DNA of 64,000 nt, from NCBI RefSeq assembly GCF_003286915.1, contig NZ_QMFY01000010.1, positions 155,194 to 219,193 of the forward strand. Reading direction: 5' to 3'. The notes under the pieces are model-generated. The model was not told the origin of the DNA, searched no databases, and saw nothing but the letters and a program-made list of their open reading frames with translations. Position 1 is the stretch's first letter; each line of letters starts with the position of its first letter. The position numbers were made by a program, and so were the translations under genes. Origin of the DNA: Pseudochryseolinea flava (GTDB lineage: Bacteria > Bacteroidota > Bacteroidia > Cytophagales > Cyclobacteriaceae). Shown piece after piece: positions 34,965 to 44,160 of this stretch.

Positions 34965-35636
34965 TCATGCTTTCTCCGCTTCGACTATCGGCACCGGTGG
35001 TTCGTTTGCCTCTTTTCGGGCTTCATTCAAAGATTCTTTCCACTCTCTTTCGTATTCCGCAGTCCTCAAAATATATCCAGTCTCCGCCTCAGTCTCAAGT
35101 CGGTCAAAACAGATAAAACGAATGTCCGTTCCCAGTTTTATCTTTTCACAAGCGACAATCGGATCAAGGTTTCTATGTTCGATATTGTAAAGAAGAATAT
35201 TGAAGCTAATTAACATATCATGTGGAAACAGGCTCTGTCGAGGTCCGACAACATAGGATATTTTTGTACAGCAGTAAAAAAGATCATAGGCAATTTGATT
35301 TAATCCACCGCGGCAACATGAAAGCAAAATAATACAATCAGGATTCATACAGGCAGCCCCGCATAACAGAACTCCAAAGTCAAACCATGAGTAGGAAATA
35401 GTTGATTGTTCATTGCCAAATCCATCAATATTTCCATGGGAACTTAGATAGATGTAGTCGTACGTTTCTCCAGCATGAAGAATAGTTTCCAACTCCTCGT
35501 TTGTCTTCGGACAAAAGTCACTTACCAATATCCCATAAAGCTGAGCCTGTATCTTAATGTTGTCACATTCCTCTCTTTCGCCACTTACACCACACGCTCT
35601 GAGAATTAGTAATTTTTTATTCATAGTCGGAAACAT
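34965..35636 (-). CDS. Caspase/CHAT-like cysteine protease
   Basis: The 223-residue protein has a His-Cys dyad arrangement of clan CD peptidases. A hydrophobic strand ends in Ser-Ser-His67-Gly (YIYLSSHGNIDGFG). A second strand ends in Ser-Cys107-Cys108-Arg-Gly-Gly (CIILLSCCRGG), similar to the caspase CRG and the CHAT 'AC.SG' patterns. The ATG directly follows the stop codon of the nuclease-like gene (TAA then ATG), indicating translational coupling; MNKKLLILRA at codon 5 is an alternative start. It probably cleaves proteins when activated, as CHAT proteases do in gasdermin, TPR-CHAT and Craspase systems. The target here is unknown. Confidence 0.65.
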   Translation of the reverse strand: MFPTMNKKLLILRACGVSGEREECDNIKIQAQLYGILVSDFCPKTNEELETILHAGETYDYIYLSSHGNIDGFGNEQSTISYSWFDFGVLLCGAACMNPDCIILLSCCRGGLNQIAYDLFYCCTKISYVVGPRQSLFPHDMLISFNILLYNIEHRNLDPIVACEKIKLGTDIRFICFDRLETEAETGYILRTAEYEREWKESLNEARKEANEPPVPIVEAEKA

Positions 35637-36776
35637 TTATTCAACGTCTTTTTTCATATAGCCAGGATCAATTTCCAAGATGTCACCGAGGCCTTTGCCC
35701 TCAATGACCTTTTGATAGAATTTGCCTTCTTCATTGAGTGGCTCAAAGAAAACTTGTCGGACATTCAACAACCGTTTGTCGATTGGAAAAGTAGCAAACG
35801 GATTATGCCATAAACTCGCCTGTACAACGTGCAAATTCCAAGGCACTAGGTCTTTCACAATCAATACTCCCGACACGCTTGTATTCTGTTGTCTTGAATC
35901 ATGTAAAAAGAAGCCTTCTTTTTCACTGCCTTGATTTGAAAATTCAATTTCTCCAGCGCGAGAACCAAACAACGTCTGCATAATTGATAGGTTGTCCAGG
36001 TAAAAGTCTGCAGAATTTATGCAAATTATATAGGGTGAATTAAAGTCGCCATAGTTCCTACCTCGCTTTCTATCAAGTGATGCCCGCAAGGGTTTCTCCG
36101 AATAAATAATCCCGGCAGGGCCACCACTAACACTACCCAATGTTCTTTCCGTTATGATTGACTTGGGAAAAAGCGAGAACCTTAAGCTCCAGCCTCTCTC
36201 GTTCATGGTCCAATATTTTCGCTCCCATGAATTCTCATGATGATCCAGCCCTTCATCAATTACGCCTTGAACAAAACTTATCACCTTCTTTTTAGGAAGA
36301 GATATTGTATTGCATTTTTCAAAACTCACGCTCAGCCAATATTTTGGGCAAGGTATTCCTTCAAGCACATCCGTAATTTGATTTTTTAATCGTTCAATGC
36401 CTGGTTCGTAATCGGGGATTGCAGACAAAGTACATTCGGCATAAAACTCTTTGTTTCCATTTTTTGAAATGCAAAAGTCGGGTCTCCTTCTAGATGTCGT
36501 TGAAGCGATCTCATGTAATTCAACGTCAAAAAATTGTTTACGCAACCATTGATGAATGGTAATCTCGAAAAATGCTGCCAAATGCTCTTGATGATTGTCC
36601 GACTTAAATCTTCTGACAAAATCTTTTTCTAAAGGAAACTCATTTGACCAATCCGAGACAATCCTTCTAACATAAGCTGCGGCTGGCCAAATAGATTCGT
36701 TCAAAAACGCGTACGAGGAATGGTCGTGATTTGCACGTTTGTTATACGTCCGCACGAAATTATCGAACAATTCCAT
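35637..36776 (-). CDS. PD-(D/E)xK-like protein coupled to the CHAT-like protease
   Basis: The 379-residue protein has a nuclease-like core near its N-terminus: Glu71 in FFEITIHQWL, Pro-Asp100 in SRRRPDFCISKNG, and Glu114-Cys-Thr116 in KEFYAECTLS. The order and spacing fit a restriction-endonuclease fold, although Thr replaces the usual catalytic Lys. The C-terminal two thirds are unfamiliar. It is the first gene of a two-gene operon with the protease. It may be a nucleic-acid sensor or nuclease, and the missing Lys makes a binding role plausible. Confidence 0.55.
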   Translation of the reverse strand: MELFDNFVRTYNKRANHDHSSYAFLNESIWPAAAYVRRIVSDWSNEFPLEKDFVRRFKSDNHQEHLAAFFEITIHQWLRKQFFDVELHEIASTTSRRRPDFCISKNGNKEFYAECTLSAIPDYEPGIERLKNQITDVLEGIPCPKYWLSVSFEKCNTISLPKKKVISFVQGVIDEGLDHHENSWERKYWTMNERGWSLRFSLFPKSIITERTLGSVSGGPAGIIYSEKPLRASLDRKRGRNYGDFNSPYIICINSADFYLDNLSIMQTLFGSRAGEIEFSNQGSEKEGFFLHDSRQQNTSVSGVLIVKDLVPWNLHVVQASLWHNPFATFPIDKRLLNVRQVFFEPLNEEGKFYQKVIEGKGLGDILEIDPGYMKKDVE

Positions 36777-36847
36777 AAAGGCTGAATTTTTTCAAACTCT
36801 AATACAGAGACTTAGCACAAAATGCAACGCATTCAAATACTAATATA

Positions 36848-36877
36848 GTTAGTTTTAAATACATTTACAAAACTAAC
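36848..36877. promoter_or_regulatory. Inverted repeat GTTAGTTTT / AAAACTAAC in a divergent promoter region
   Basis: Two perfect 9-base arms are separated by 12 bases, 11 bases upstream of the ATG at 36888 and 72 bases upstream of the divergent nuclease/protease operon. The position suits an operator controlling one or both directions. Confidence 0.5.
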
Positions 36878-36887
36878 ATTTTTAGTT

Positions 36888-37256
36888 ATGAAATCAGTCA
36901 GGATAGCAAGCACCGTAAAACACATTGAAGAGGCCGATCATAATATCACCCTCTTCCGAATCCAGGAAATTCTGTCGGAGCATCGCACTATGCTCATCAC
37001 AGGGATACTCACAGACCTCCCTACTTACCTTCAATTTAAGTTTTATACGAAAGTGGACAAAGAAATGCAGGGCGTTTTGAGGGATAAACTATGGGATTTA
37101 TCAAACTCTAAAGTAAACCTTGACCGTTATGACGAAATCGTTCAGGAGATCCGAAAAAACAGTAGCTATAGAGTGCCTTCGTCTGATTTCTTCCGCGAGA
37201 TCGATTCTTTGCTTGACTCTGCGCTTAATCCAACTCAGCTAATGCTTGTGAAATGA
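36888..37256 (+). CDS. Hypothetical protein (122 aa), first gene of an unknown pair
   Basis: I do not recognise this soluble, mostly helical protein. It starts close behind an inverted repeat and is divergent from the nuclease/protease operon. The downstream small gene starts one base after its stop, so the two are coupled. It could be a regulator or antitoxin-like companion of the neighbouring module, but nothing in its sequence shows this. Confidence 0.5.
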   Translation: MKSVRIASTVKHIEEADHNITLFRIQEILSEHRTMLITGILTDLPTYLQFKFYTKVDKEMQGVLRDKLWDLSNSKVNLDRYDEIVQEIRKNSSYRVPSSDFFREIDSLLDSALNPTQLMLVK

Positions 37257-37257
37257 A

Positions 37258-37575
37258 ATGTTGATATGTGAGTTGGCAGAATGGATCAGGAAAAATAAAC
37301 GCGGCATCAATTATCCTGGAGTCCATCCATCGGGAGATGAAAGTGTTGTTGTGCAGTACACGAGGCATGAGATGTGTGGAAACGTGCACATTACTGATGA
37401 ACACATCTTTGAATGTTGCGCTAAAGCAAACAGTTTTGAAGAACACATCGAATTATGCAGGCCGATAGCAAAGACAGACACGGAAGCGTGGAAGCGGGAA
37501 TGGAATAAACCACCGCCAAAAGCACGAACCCGCAGGGTTACCAAAAGGATTTTTATGATTGACTTAAAGCACTAA
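37258..37575 (+). CDS. Hypothetical protein (105 aa), second gene of an unknown pair
   Basis: The protein has several His and Cys residues (YTRHEMCGNVHITDEHIFEC, then C in IELCRPIAK) that could bind zinc. It has a strongly basic C-terminal part (KPPPKARTRRVTKRI), suggesting nucleic-acid binding. No family was recognised. It follows the 122-residue gene by one base. Confidence 0.5.
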   Translation: MLICELAEWIRKNKRGINYPGVHPSGDESVVVQYTRHEMCGNVHITDEHIFECCAKANSFEEHIELCRPIAKTDTEAWKREWNKPPPKARTRRVTKRIFMIDLKH

Positions 37576-37717
37576 CGCTTAATTGTTTCGCAGGTTTTGG
37601 TTACTGCCGCTCCCGAATTGCTCACCTATTGGAGGGGTCAAAGAACATCAAAGTGGTTTAAAGGTAAGGATTCTTGAATGATCGTGAAAGGAACGGAATT
37701 ATAACGTTTGCGCACTG

Positions 37718-38284
37718 CTAATAAATCAAATCATCATACAAATAGACATTGGTATCTATTTGCTCAACTATCCTTGTATTATTGACTTCAGGTTCCATAG
37801 TCATCAAAATCCCACCTTCAAGGTTTGGATTTGCAGATTTTAAAGTTCCTCCCAATGCGACAAAAATACCTCCATCTGAAATTCTTATTGCCTTTGGGCT
37901 GATCTGTTCAAACCGACTCAAAATAAGTCTCAAAGCGCTACTCTGATACATCGTTCGATACCTTTGCAGGGCGTCAGAGCTGCACCCCTCAACGACATGT
38001 TCACTGATCAAATTTAAACTTGTAGGGTTTAGATACATCGTAACATTATTACGTGATCCACCATGGAACATGAGTTCTAGCTCCCCACTTTTCTTTCTTA
38101 TAGTTATTTTTTGAAAATCATAACTGTTTGCTAATGCAACCCCAGAAGTTCTTATTTCTACTAAACTATTTTTATTGGTATTGTAGTAATCTTTCATGTA
38201 CTGGGTGGAATTGCAACTCGTCAATAGCATCATTGACATTATCATATTTACTAATATCATAGTTCGTCTATTTAAGTTATTCAT
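37718..38284 (-). CDS. Lipoprotein, candidate immunity protein for the RHS toxin
   Basis: The 188-residue protein has a signal peptide ending in a lipobox (LLTSC, Cys24) and should be membrane anchored. The rest is beta-rich with no known domain. Its start overlaps the end of the RHS/papain-like gene by eight bases, the usual place for the immunity gene of a polymorphic toxin. A periplasmic lipoprotein would be well placed to block a protease delivered into or leaving through the envelope. The immunity role is inferred from position only. Confidence 0.55.
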   Translation of the reverse strand: MNNLNRRTMILVNMIMSMMLLTSCNSTQYMKDYYNTNKNSLVEIRTSGVALANSYDFQKITIRKKSGELELMFHGGSRNNVTMYLNPTSLNLISEHVVEGCSSDALQRYRTMYQSSALRLILSRFEQISPKAIRISDGGIFVALGGTLKSANPNLEGGILMTMEPEVNNTRIVEQIDTNVYLYDDLIY

Positions 38285-41200
38285 TAGTCTTCGGAATTTC
38301 GATCATACCATAAACTGACCAGAAAAACTGATCTGCGGTCATCGTAACTTCATGGGTAGCTCCGTAATCCCAATAGGTGATTGTGTATTTACTACCAACT
38401 TGTTCAATTGATTCTACATGTATGTAATGGGTAGCCGTCCAGTTGGCGCCTTCATCACGCTTAAACTTAGAAGAGTTTACGTACAAGACCAAATCATGGT
38501 TTTTCATAGACTCTTTTGCAGCGTTCACTTTATTTTCACCCGTGTTCGCCCATCCTAAGTCAGAACCTGTAACCTCAATATTAAGTCCAAAATCCTTCCA
38601 GACGTCTACGGCTTTATCCAATACACATCCAGCCCATAGACCTTCTTCATCGCCGGGATCATAGCCTGGATCAACATCACCTAAGTTTGTATATCCCTTG
38701 TAGTTATCCGCCAACTCCATGAATAGCATCTGATCCAGTTCATTAATTGTCTTGCCCTCCTTTTTATCCTGATTGTTATTAAAAGTACCACCGCCTACAG
38801 CATCTCTAGCTTCCTGTGATGCAGCAGGAACATGCATACCTCCATTATTGTTATCGTAACTGAACTCTCCATCCTCATATAATCCTAACATCGCTTCTGC
38901 CATACCTTTCGGGTCGTTCTCATAAACTTGCTTTGCAATGGCAGCAGCCCAACAAAAATTCGTTCCTGCACCTTGATTTGTTCCCTCATGTCCTCCCTCA
39001 GACACACGCTCTCTCAGCTGTGCTAAAAAGACTTCCGGTTTAACTTTTGGAAAATGTGGACTCTGTGGAAGCGTTGCTGGTATGATTGCCAAAGCTTCCG
39101 CCGGTGTGGAAGTAGGAGGATCATTCTGCAAATCATCATCAAGTATTTCATCCTCACTCGTTGATGTATTGCTTGAGGCGCCAAGATTCTCCTTCAATCT
39201 ATCTGACTGATAGTTGGAATTTCTGCCGACAAGCATTCGCGCATACAATGCGCGTGCCTCATTGTTTGAATGATGCTTAATGAGATACTGCCTGTATTGT
39301 TCTTCATCCGTAGTCCTTTCACGCATTTCCGCAGACTGGGAAACCAAAGGAGTACTATTTTCAGTCTCATCATTCTTAAGCGGAGGTGTTACAGAGTTTT
39401 CAAACCTTGGCTGTCTACTGTTATTAACCTGATTAGTCGGTGTGTCATGTAAATCACTTCTTGTTTCAGATTTTTCTCGTGCAGGATTTGGGCCGTAGGA
39501 CAACATGTGAACCGTAGCGGCACTACCAGACTGTTTAATCGGAGCAACCATTTTTGTAGTAGACTTCTCGTCTTTATCCTTTGTTTTTTTCTTACTCTCT
39601 GCTGTCCCTGTGTTACTCGATTTCGCTGTTCTATTTTTGGCAGTCGATGTGTTACGGTTCTTTTGTCGGTCGTTCCGATTCTTGGGTTTGTATCGGCTAT
39701 ATCCTTGACTCTCAGAAACACGCTGTCTCTTTTTATATTTATTATTTCTTTCCGATTTTCCAGGCTCGCCGTTATTTTCTGGCTCCAGCCCCAATAGATC
39801 AATCTGATTCACAGGATTATTCGCGACGTATTGATAAGTACTTTGATCAATTTGCAATTCAGCTAGCGGATCAACCGAATGGAATCTGCCTAAGGCTGCA
39901 TCGTACTGTCTGAAGCCCAGGTCCTTTAACCCCGTTCCCTTTGTTGTTGTCATCCCCTCGTATTCGCAATCCCCATGCTGCATTGCTGTTTCCGATTGAG
40001 ATAATCCAAAAGGATAGTAATCTTCAAATTGCACAATTGGTGACATTCCATAAGTGATCTTGATATCATCCATCCACACACGCGTCGATGGACTTTCATT
40101 ACTCACATGGACGTAAATGTATCCTATACGGTCAATAACTCTCTGAAGATTCAGATTATCAAAAGCCACCGTCTGCTCCTGGCTCGGATTGAAGCCCGCT
40201 GCTGCGTCGATGCGATCAAACCCCATATCAACCACTTTAAAATCTTTATCAAATAAAATATAATTTAAGTATGCTGCGGGCACTGCGGTGCTGCTGCTAC
40301 GATTCAAAAGCAAAGACCCTAACGCTTCAGAAAATGCCGTGGACGACAAAGCGCTACCTCCTTCAAAACTGTTCGCGGCAGCTTGTACTGGAGACACTAA
40401 TGCGGTTATCAAATCAACAATCGGCAGGGTGCTATGACTAGATTTCTTTTCGAACTTTGCAAACACTTCCATCTTTATCGTATCGCCTGGATATACTTCA
40501 ATCATCGTATACGGTCCGATAGTTTTGTTTGCTGATCCGTCCAAGTAAATAGCATTTCCGCTAGAATTACTTGTGTGATTCAACCATTGATTGACATTTC
40601 GTATTTCTGTTTCGAATAGATTTCCAAAGTGCATCATTTCTTTTACACGAGGATTATTATGATCAGCCAAACCCGTATCTTCTAAGGTTGCCTTAAAGAT
40701 GTCCGTTTTCTCTTTAGTCGTAAACGTCAAACGAGTATTATTTAAATGATCCTTGATCTGGTATTGATACTCTTGTCCAGACTGATCCTTCGGTATCATC
40801 ACCGTTCCTTCATCATGTATGATAAATTTCAGTGTGTCATTTTCGTACACAAGAGGGCCGATATAATCTATATTTTTAACTAGTGATTGCGCTCCTGAAG
40901 AATGAATTGCTTCCGACAACTTCATGCCATCTGCGTCGTAGGTATATTTTACTTTTTCTCCGCTACCCTTATCAATCTGGTCGATCAGGTTTAAGCCGTT
41001 ATACCTGATTTCCTTTATGTTTTTGTTTTTATCTTGAATGACGTTGCCATTGGCATCATATATAAAATCACTACCTGAAGTGTTCCTGTCTCGCACACCT
41101 TTTGTCAGTACTCCGTAGTCGTTCACCGATTTTAACTGATTACTTTTATTACCTGCAACGCCGTAGTTATGTTCTAAATCATCAATCTTCATCCCTTTCC

Positions 41201-44150
41201 CATTACTTCTGGAAAGCGTCACGATATTTCCGTTGAGATCATAGTTCATTACTTCTTTATATGCCTGGGATGAAGACCAGGTGCCTGCTTTGAACGCATA
41301 ACTCGCCTCTTTCAGACGATTCATTGGATCGTAAGTAAACGTATAAGCTCGCTCCGTGGGCTCGTTTAGGTGTGACAGTCCTAAACCAAGATTGGCACTC
41401 CACTTTTCTGCAGAAATATTACCGTTGTATTGAGGTATGAACGTACCGGTTCCTATGTCATTGTTGTAACCAAACTCCATTCCGAAAAAGTCTTTCGGAC
41501 CACCGTCACTTGCATTCAGATCAGCACTGTTAATGCGTGTCATCCAACCCCTGATATTGTAACGATAGTCTATCTGTTGCTTGAAATTATTGCCGTCATT
41601 GGAATGTAATTTCTTTGTGACAAGTTCACCTATCTCATTATACTCATTCTTCACGACGGTTAATTCCGGTGCGTCATCAATTGACTGCTTAATACTCAAC
41701 ACACGGCCCGCGTGATCATAACTTAAAACATCTCTAATTGAGTGGGATTTACTATTTACGAGATAGGTACTTTTACTTTTCTGTAACCGCCCCATAAAAT
41801 CAAAAACATATGTAGATCTATTTCTTCCTGCCTTATGATTTTGAGCAACAGCTTGAATCAAGCGATAGTTATCATCGTAGTAATTTGCCGTGTAGAGGTA
41901 ATTTGTCGTACCCACAATGTTTGTTTTGACACCTGTGACGAGACCTTTCACTCGAAGAAACTCGGAAGACATTTGCTCTGTCAGGTCGTTATTTATGTAG
42001 TCTAACCCAGTCGTGAGTGTCTTGAACGAATAATTATCATAGTATGTAACCTGCAAAACCTTTAGATTAGAGCTAGGAAATAGTGCCGAAGTACTGGTAT
42101 ATCCGTGTGTGGCAGAAACCCCATTGAATACTTCATGAAATAAATTGGTACTTACCAAGGAACTCATTGCAGCTTGGTCAACAACGGAACCGTGAGTATA
42201 AATTCCAGACATTATGGGGCGGTCAAGCGCATCATATTTGATATAACTCCATTCCTTCTTGTTCACTGTCCCCGCCACGTCTTTTCGTTGGTTCCCATCC
42301 TGAGTTAGCACCAACCTATCCCTGTTATCATAGACCATATATACTGGGTCGGCGCCAGGCATTCGCTTTTCCACCAGTCTCTTTCGTACATCATATTTGT
42401 ATTGAAACGAGTATGCGTTAAGATCTGTCTGAGTTAATACATATGTTTCAGTAGAGTGAACTAATTTGGATAGCTCTGGTTGAAGGATAAATCTTAGATT
42501 ATCATACGCATCATAAATATAATATACCAAAGCCCAATGATCGTTACTGTTCAAATTTTGAAGTCCCTCAGAGCCGACCTGTATCTTTCTTAGTATAAGT
42601 TGTCCAGCCTTGTTGGTGTATTCGCGGACAATATTTCCATTTTCATCGCTTACTATTTTGATATAAAGTTGCTTCGATGAATAATATCTATAGGGATCAC
42701 TGTCACGAATAGGCATGCCTGCGCCATTCAATTTCCAGATCGCAACTTTCTCTTCCGTTGAACTAGTCAGCGTCCCATGATTATTAATTTCATAGTTGTA
42801 CGAAACAAACCGATTAGCTCCTGTTGTACTCCATGCTGCGCCAGCGTTGTACTGTTTGATTATTCTATTCAAGGAAGATGACTCGAATACAGCTTCTGAA
42901 AATGGACGGCTATCTTGTGCAATTTTTCCGTTAGGATTATTAGCGTAAGTTGTGTTTGATACTCCCGAATAATTGCCATATGCATCAAAAGTTATCTGCT
43001 TAAACCATCCGTCTTCACCCATTGCAATTGGCAAGTAGCTTCTCGATTCACGTCTCATTGCATCGTAAATCAATGGCTTGACTAGGTCCGAATTTGAAGG
43101 CGACGATCTAACATTGACAGATTGTATAGGCATTCCCAGCCCATCAATATATTCAACGATTTGTTGTTTTTGATAATTGTTTAATGTCGGAATATTTGAC
43201 GGATCTTTTACATTAGGAATCTGGACCGTACTGGATACGATATAGTTCAAATCTTGCCCTCCGACGTCTGGGAACAATCTAATCTGAGCAGACGTACCGA
43301 ATCCATTTACGTTTGATCGTGATACCATGCAAGAATATTTTCCCGCTACATTTGTCTGATATGTAGCGGTCGTTGCTACTTGATTATTCAGAGCATCTCT
43401 CCAACTGTAAGTAGTGTACGTCTTATCCAAACTGAGCGTAACACTGTTTCCCATATTAGTTGTGGGATTCTCTGTTATTGTAATCACAGGAAGAGCAACG
43501 ACACTCGCAGTTACCGATTTACGGGATGTGCTCTCGCAGCCACCAGCCACGGTAGAAACGAAATAATTCGTTGTCGAACCAACACTAGAAATCGTGTAAG
43601 TATTACCGGTAGCACCGGCAATCGGAGATCCTCCAGATGACGTGGTATACCATCTGTAGCTTGAAGCTCCAGAAACAGTCCCCACAGAAAGGGTAATGGA
43701 ACTGTTTTTAAATACACTACCGCCTACTGAATTCGTAGGAGCGCTCACGGCGGCGGTATAGACCACAACTGTACCTACCAGTTGTGAAGTCGAACTCCAG
43801 GTAAAAGGAGAAGCCTTAAGCCTCGCTCGTAGATACAAAGTTCCAGTAGCTGACATTGTCTTACTGGCAGTATTCCCTAAAGTTGTACTTGTTCCCGTTG
43901 CAGAGGTTTGCCAATACCAATCATAGGTCGACGGTGGGGCCGTTGTACGCGTTACTACAGTATTTCCGCAGTTATATTGAATAGTAAAAGTCGTATTGGG
44001 AACTTCAGTCTGCGCACGCAGGGTAATAAGTGGTGAGATCACTAACCCAACAAAAAGGAAAACGATCCTTGTTATTAAAGTTGAATTTTTATGAACTTCA
44101 ATTTTAAAATTTGACATAACTGTATTCTGGGGTCTGAAAAAAACATTCAA
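38277..44150 (-). CDS. RHS/YD-repeat polymorphic toxin with C-terminal papain-like protease domain
   Basis: The 1957-residue exported protein has a signal/anchor near residues 25-45, then Ig/PKD-like repeats to about 290. A long RHS/YD shell spans about 300-1430 and closes with the RHS core signature (LGFRQYDAALGRFHSVDPLA, then YVANNPVNQIDLLGLEPE). A Lys/Arg/Thr-rich linker follows. The last 230 residues carry a papain-like triad: Cys1733 in NFCWAAAIAKQVYE, His1908 or His1911 in ATHYIHVES, and Asp1928 in TYWDYG. The RHS cocoon would encapsulate this toxin domain. ATG 44117 (MSNFKIEV) is an equally plausible start. The RHS partner gene lies 10 bases upstream. Confidence 0.82.
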   Translation of the reverse strand: MNVFFRPQNTVMSNFKIEVHKNSTLITRIVFLFVGLVISPLITLRAQTEVPNTTFTIQYNCGNTVVTRTTAPPSTYDWYWQTSATGTSTTLGNTASKTMSATGTLYLRARLKASPFTWSSTSQLVGTVVVYTAAVSAPTNSVGGSVFKNSSITLSVGTVSGASSYRWYTTSSGGSPIAGATGNTYTISSVGSTTNYFVSTVAGGCESTSRKSVTASVVALPVITITENPTTNMGNSVTLSLDKTYTTYSWRDALNNQVATTATYQTNVAGKYSCMVSRSNVNGFGTSAQIRLFPDVGGQDLNYIVSSTVQIPNVKDPSNIPTLNNYQKQQIVEYIDGLGMPIQSVNVRSSPSNSDLVKPLIYDAMRRESRSYLPIAMGEDGWFKQITFDAYGNYSGVSNTTYANNPNGKIAQDSRPFSEAVFESSSLNRIIKQYNAGAAWSTTGANRFVSYNYEINNHGTLTSSTEEKVAIWKLNGAGMPIRDSDPYRYYSSKQLYIKIVSDENGNIVREYTNKAGQLILRKIQVGSEGLQNLNSNDHWALVYYIYDAYDNLRFILQPELSKLVHSTETYVLTQTDLNAYSFQYKYDVRKRLVEKRMPGADPVYMVYDNRDRLVLTQDGNQRKDVAGTVNKKEWSYIKYDALDRPIMSGIYTHGSVVDQAAMSSLVSTNLFHEVFNGVSATHGYTSTSALFPSSNLKVLQVTYYDNYSFKTLTTGLDYINNDLTEQMSSEFLRVKGLVTGVKTNIVGTTNYLYTANYYDDNYRLIQAVAQNHKAGRNRSTYVFDFMGRLQKSKSTYLVNSKSHSIRDVLSYDHAGRVLSIKQSIDDAPELTVVKNEYNEIGELVTKKLHSNDGNNFKQQIDYRYNIRGWMTRINSADLNASDGGPKDFFGMEFGYNNDIGTGTFIPQYNGNISAEKWSANLGLGLSHLNEPTERAYTFTYDPMNRLKEASYAFKAGTWSSSQAYKEVMNYDLNGNIVTLSRSNGKGMKIDDLEHNYGVAGNKSNQLKSVNDYGVLTKGVRDRNTSGSDFIYDANGNVIQDKNKNIKEIRYNGLNLIDQIDKGSGEKVKYTYDADGMKLSEAIHSSGAQSLVKNIDYIGPLVYENDTLKFIIHDEGTVMIPKDQSGQEYQYQIKDHLNNTRLTFTTKEKTDIFKATLEDTGLADHNNPRVKEMMHFGNLFETEIRNVNQWLNHTSNSSGNAIYLDGSANKTIGPYTMIEVYPGDTIKMEVFAKFEKKSSHSTLPIVDLITALVSPVQAAANSFEGGSALSSTAFSEALGSLLLNRSSSTAVPAAYLNYILFDKDFKVVDMGFDRIDAAAGFNPSQEQTVAFDNLNLQRVIDRIGYIYVHVSNESPSTRVWMDDIKITYGMSPIVQFEDYYPFGLSQSETAMQHGDCEYEGMTTTKGTGLKDLGFRQYDAALGRFHSVDPLAELQIDQSTYQYVANNPVNQIDLLGLEPENNGEPGKSERNNKYKKRQRVSESQGYSRYKPKNRNDRQKNRNTSTAKNRTAKSSNTGTAESKKKTKDKDEKSTTKMVAPIKQSGSAATVHMLSYGPNPAREKSETRSDLHDTPTNQVNNSRQPRFENSVTPPLKNDETENSTPLVSQSAEMRERTTDEEQYRQYLIKHHSNNEARALYARMLVGRNSNYQSDRLKENLGASSNTSTSEDEILDDDLQNDPPTSTPAEALAIIPATLPQSPHFPKVKPEVFLAQLRERVSEGGHEGTNQGAGTNFCWAAAIAKQVYENDPKGMAEAMLGLYEDGEFSYDNNNGGMHVPAASQEARDAVGGGTFNNNQDKKEGKTINELDQMLFMELADNYKGYTNLGDVDPGYDPGDEEGLWAGCVLDKAVDVWKDFGLNIEVTGSDLGWANTGENKVNAAKESMKNHDLVLYVNSSKFKRDEGANWTATHYIHVESIEQVGSKYTITYWDYGATHEVTMTADQFFWSVYGMIEIPKTNE

Positions 44151-44160
44151 CTACACTTGA

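Noticed and set aside
39389..39913. Open frames on both strands within the RHS linker region
   Set aside because: They overlap the Lys/Arg/Thr-rich linker of the 1957-aa RHS gene, have repetitive composition, and are best explained as shadows of it.
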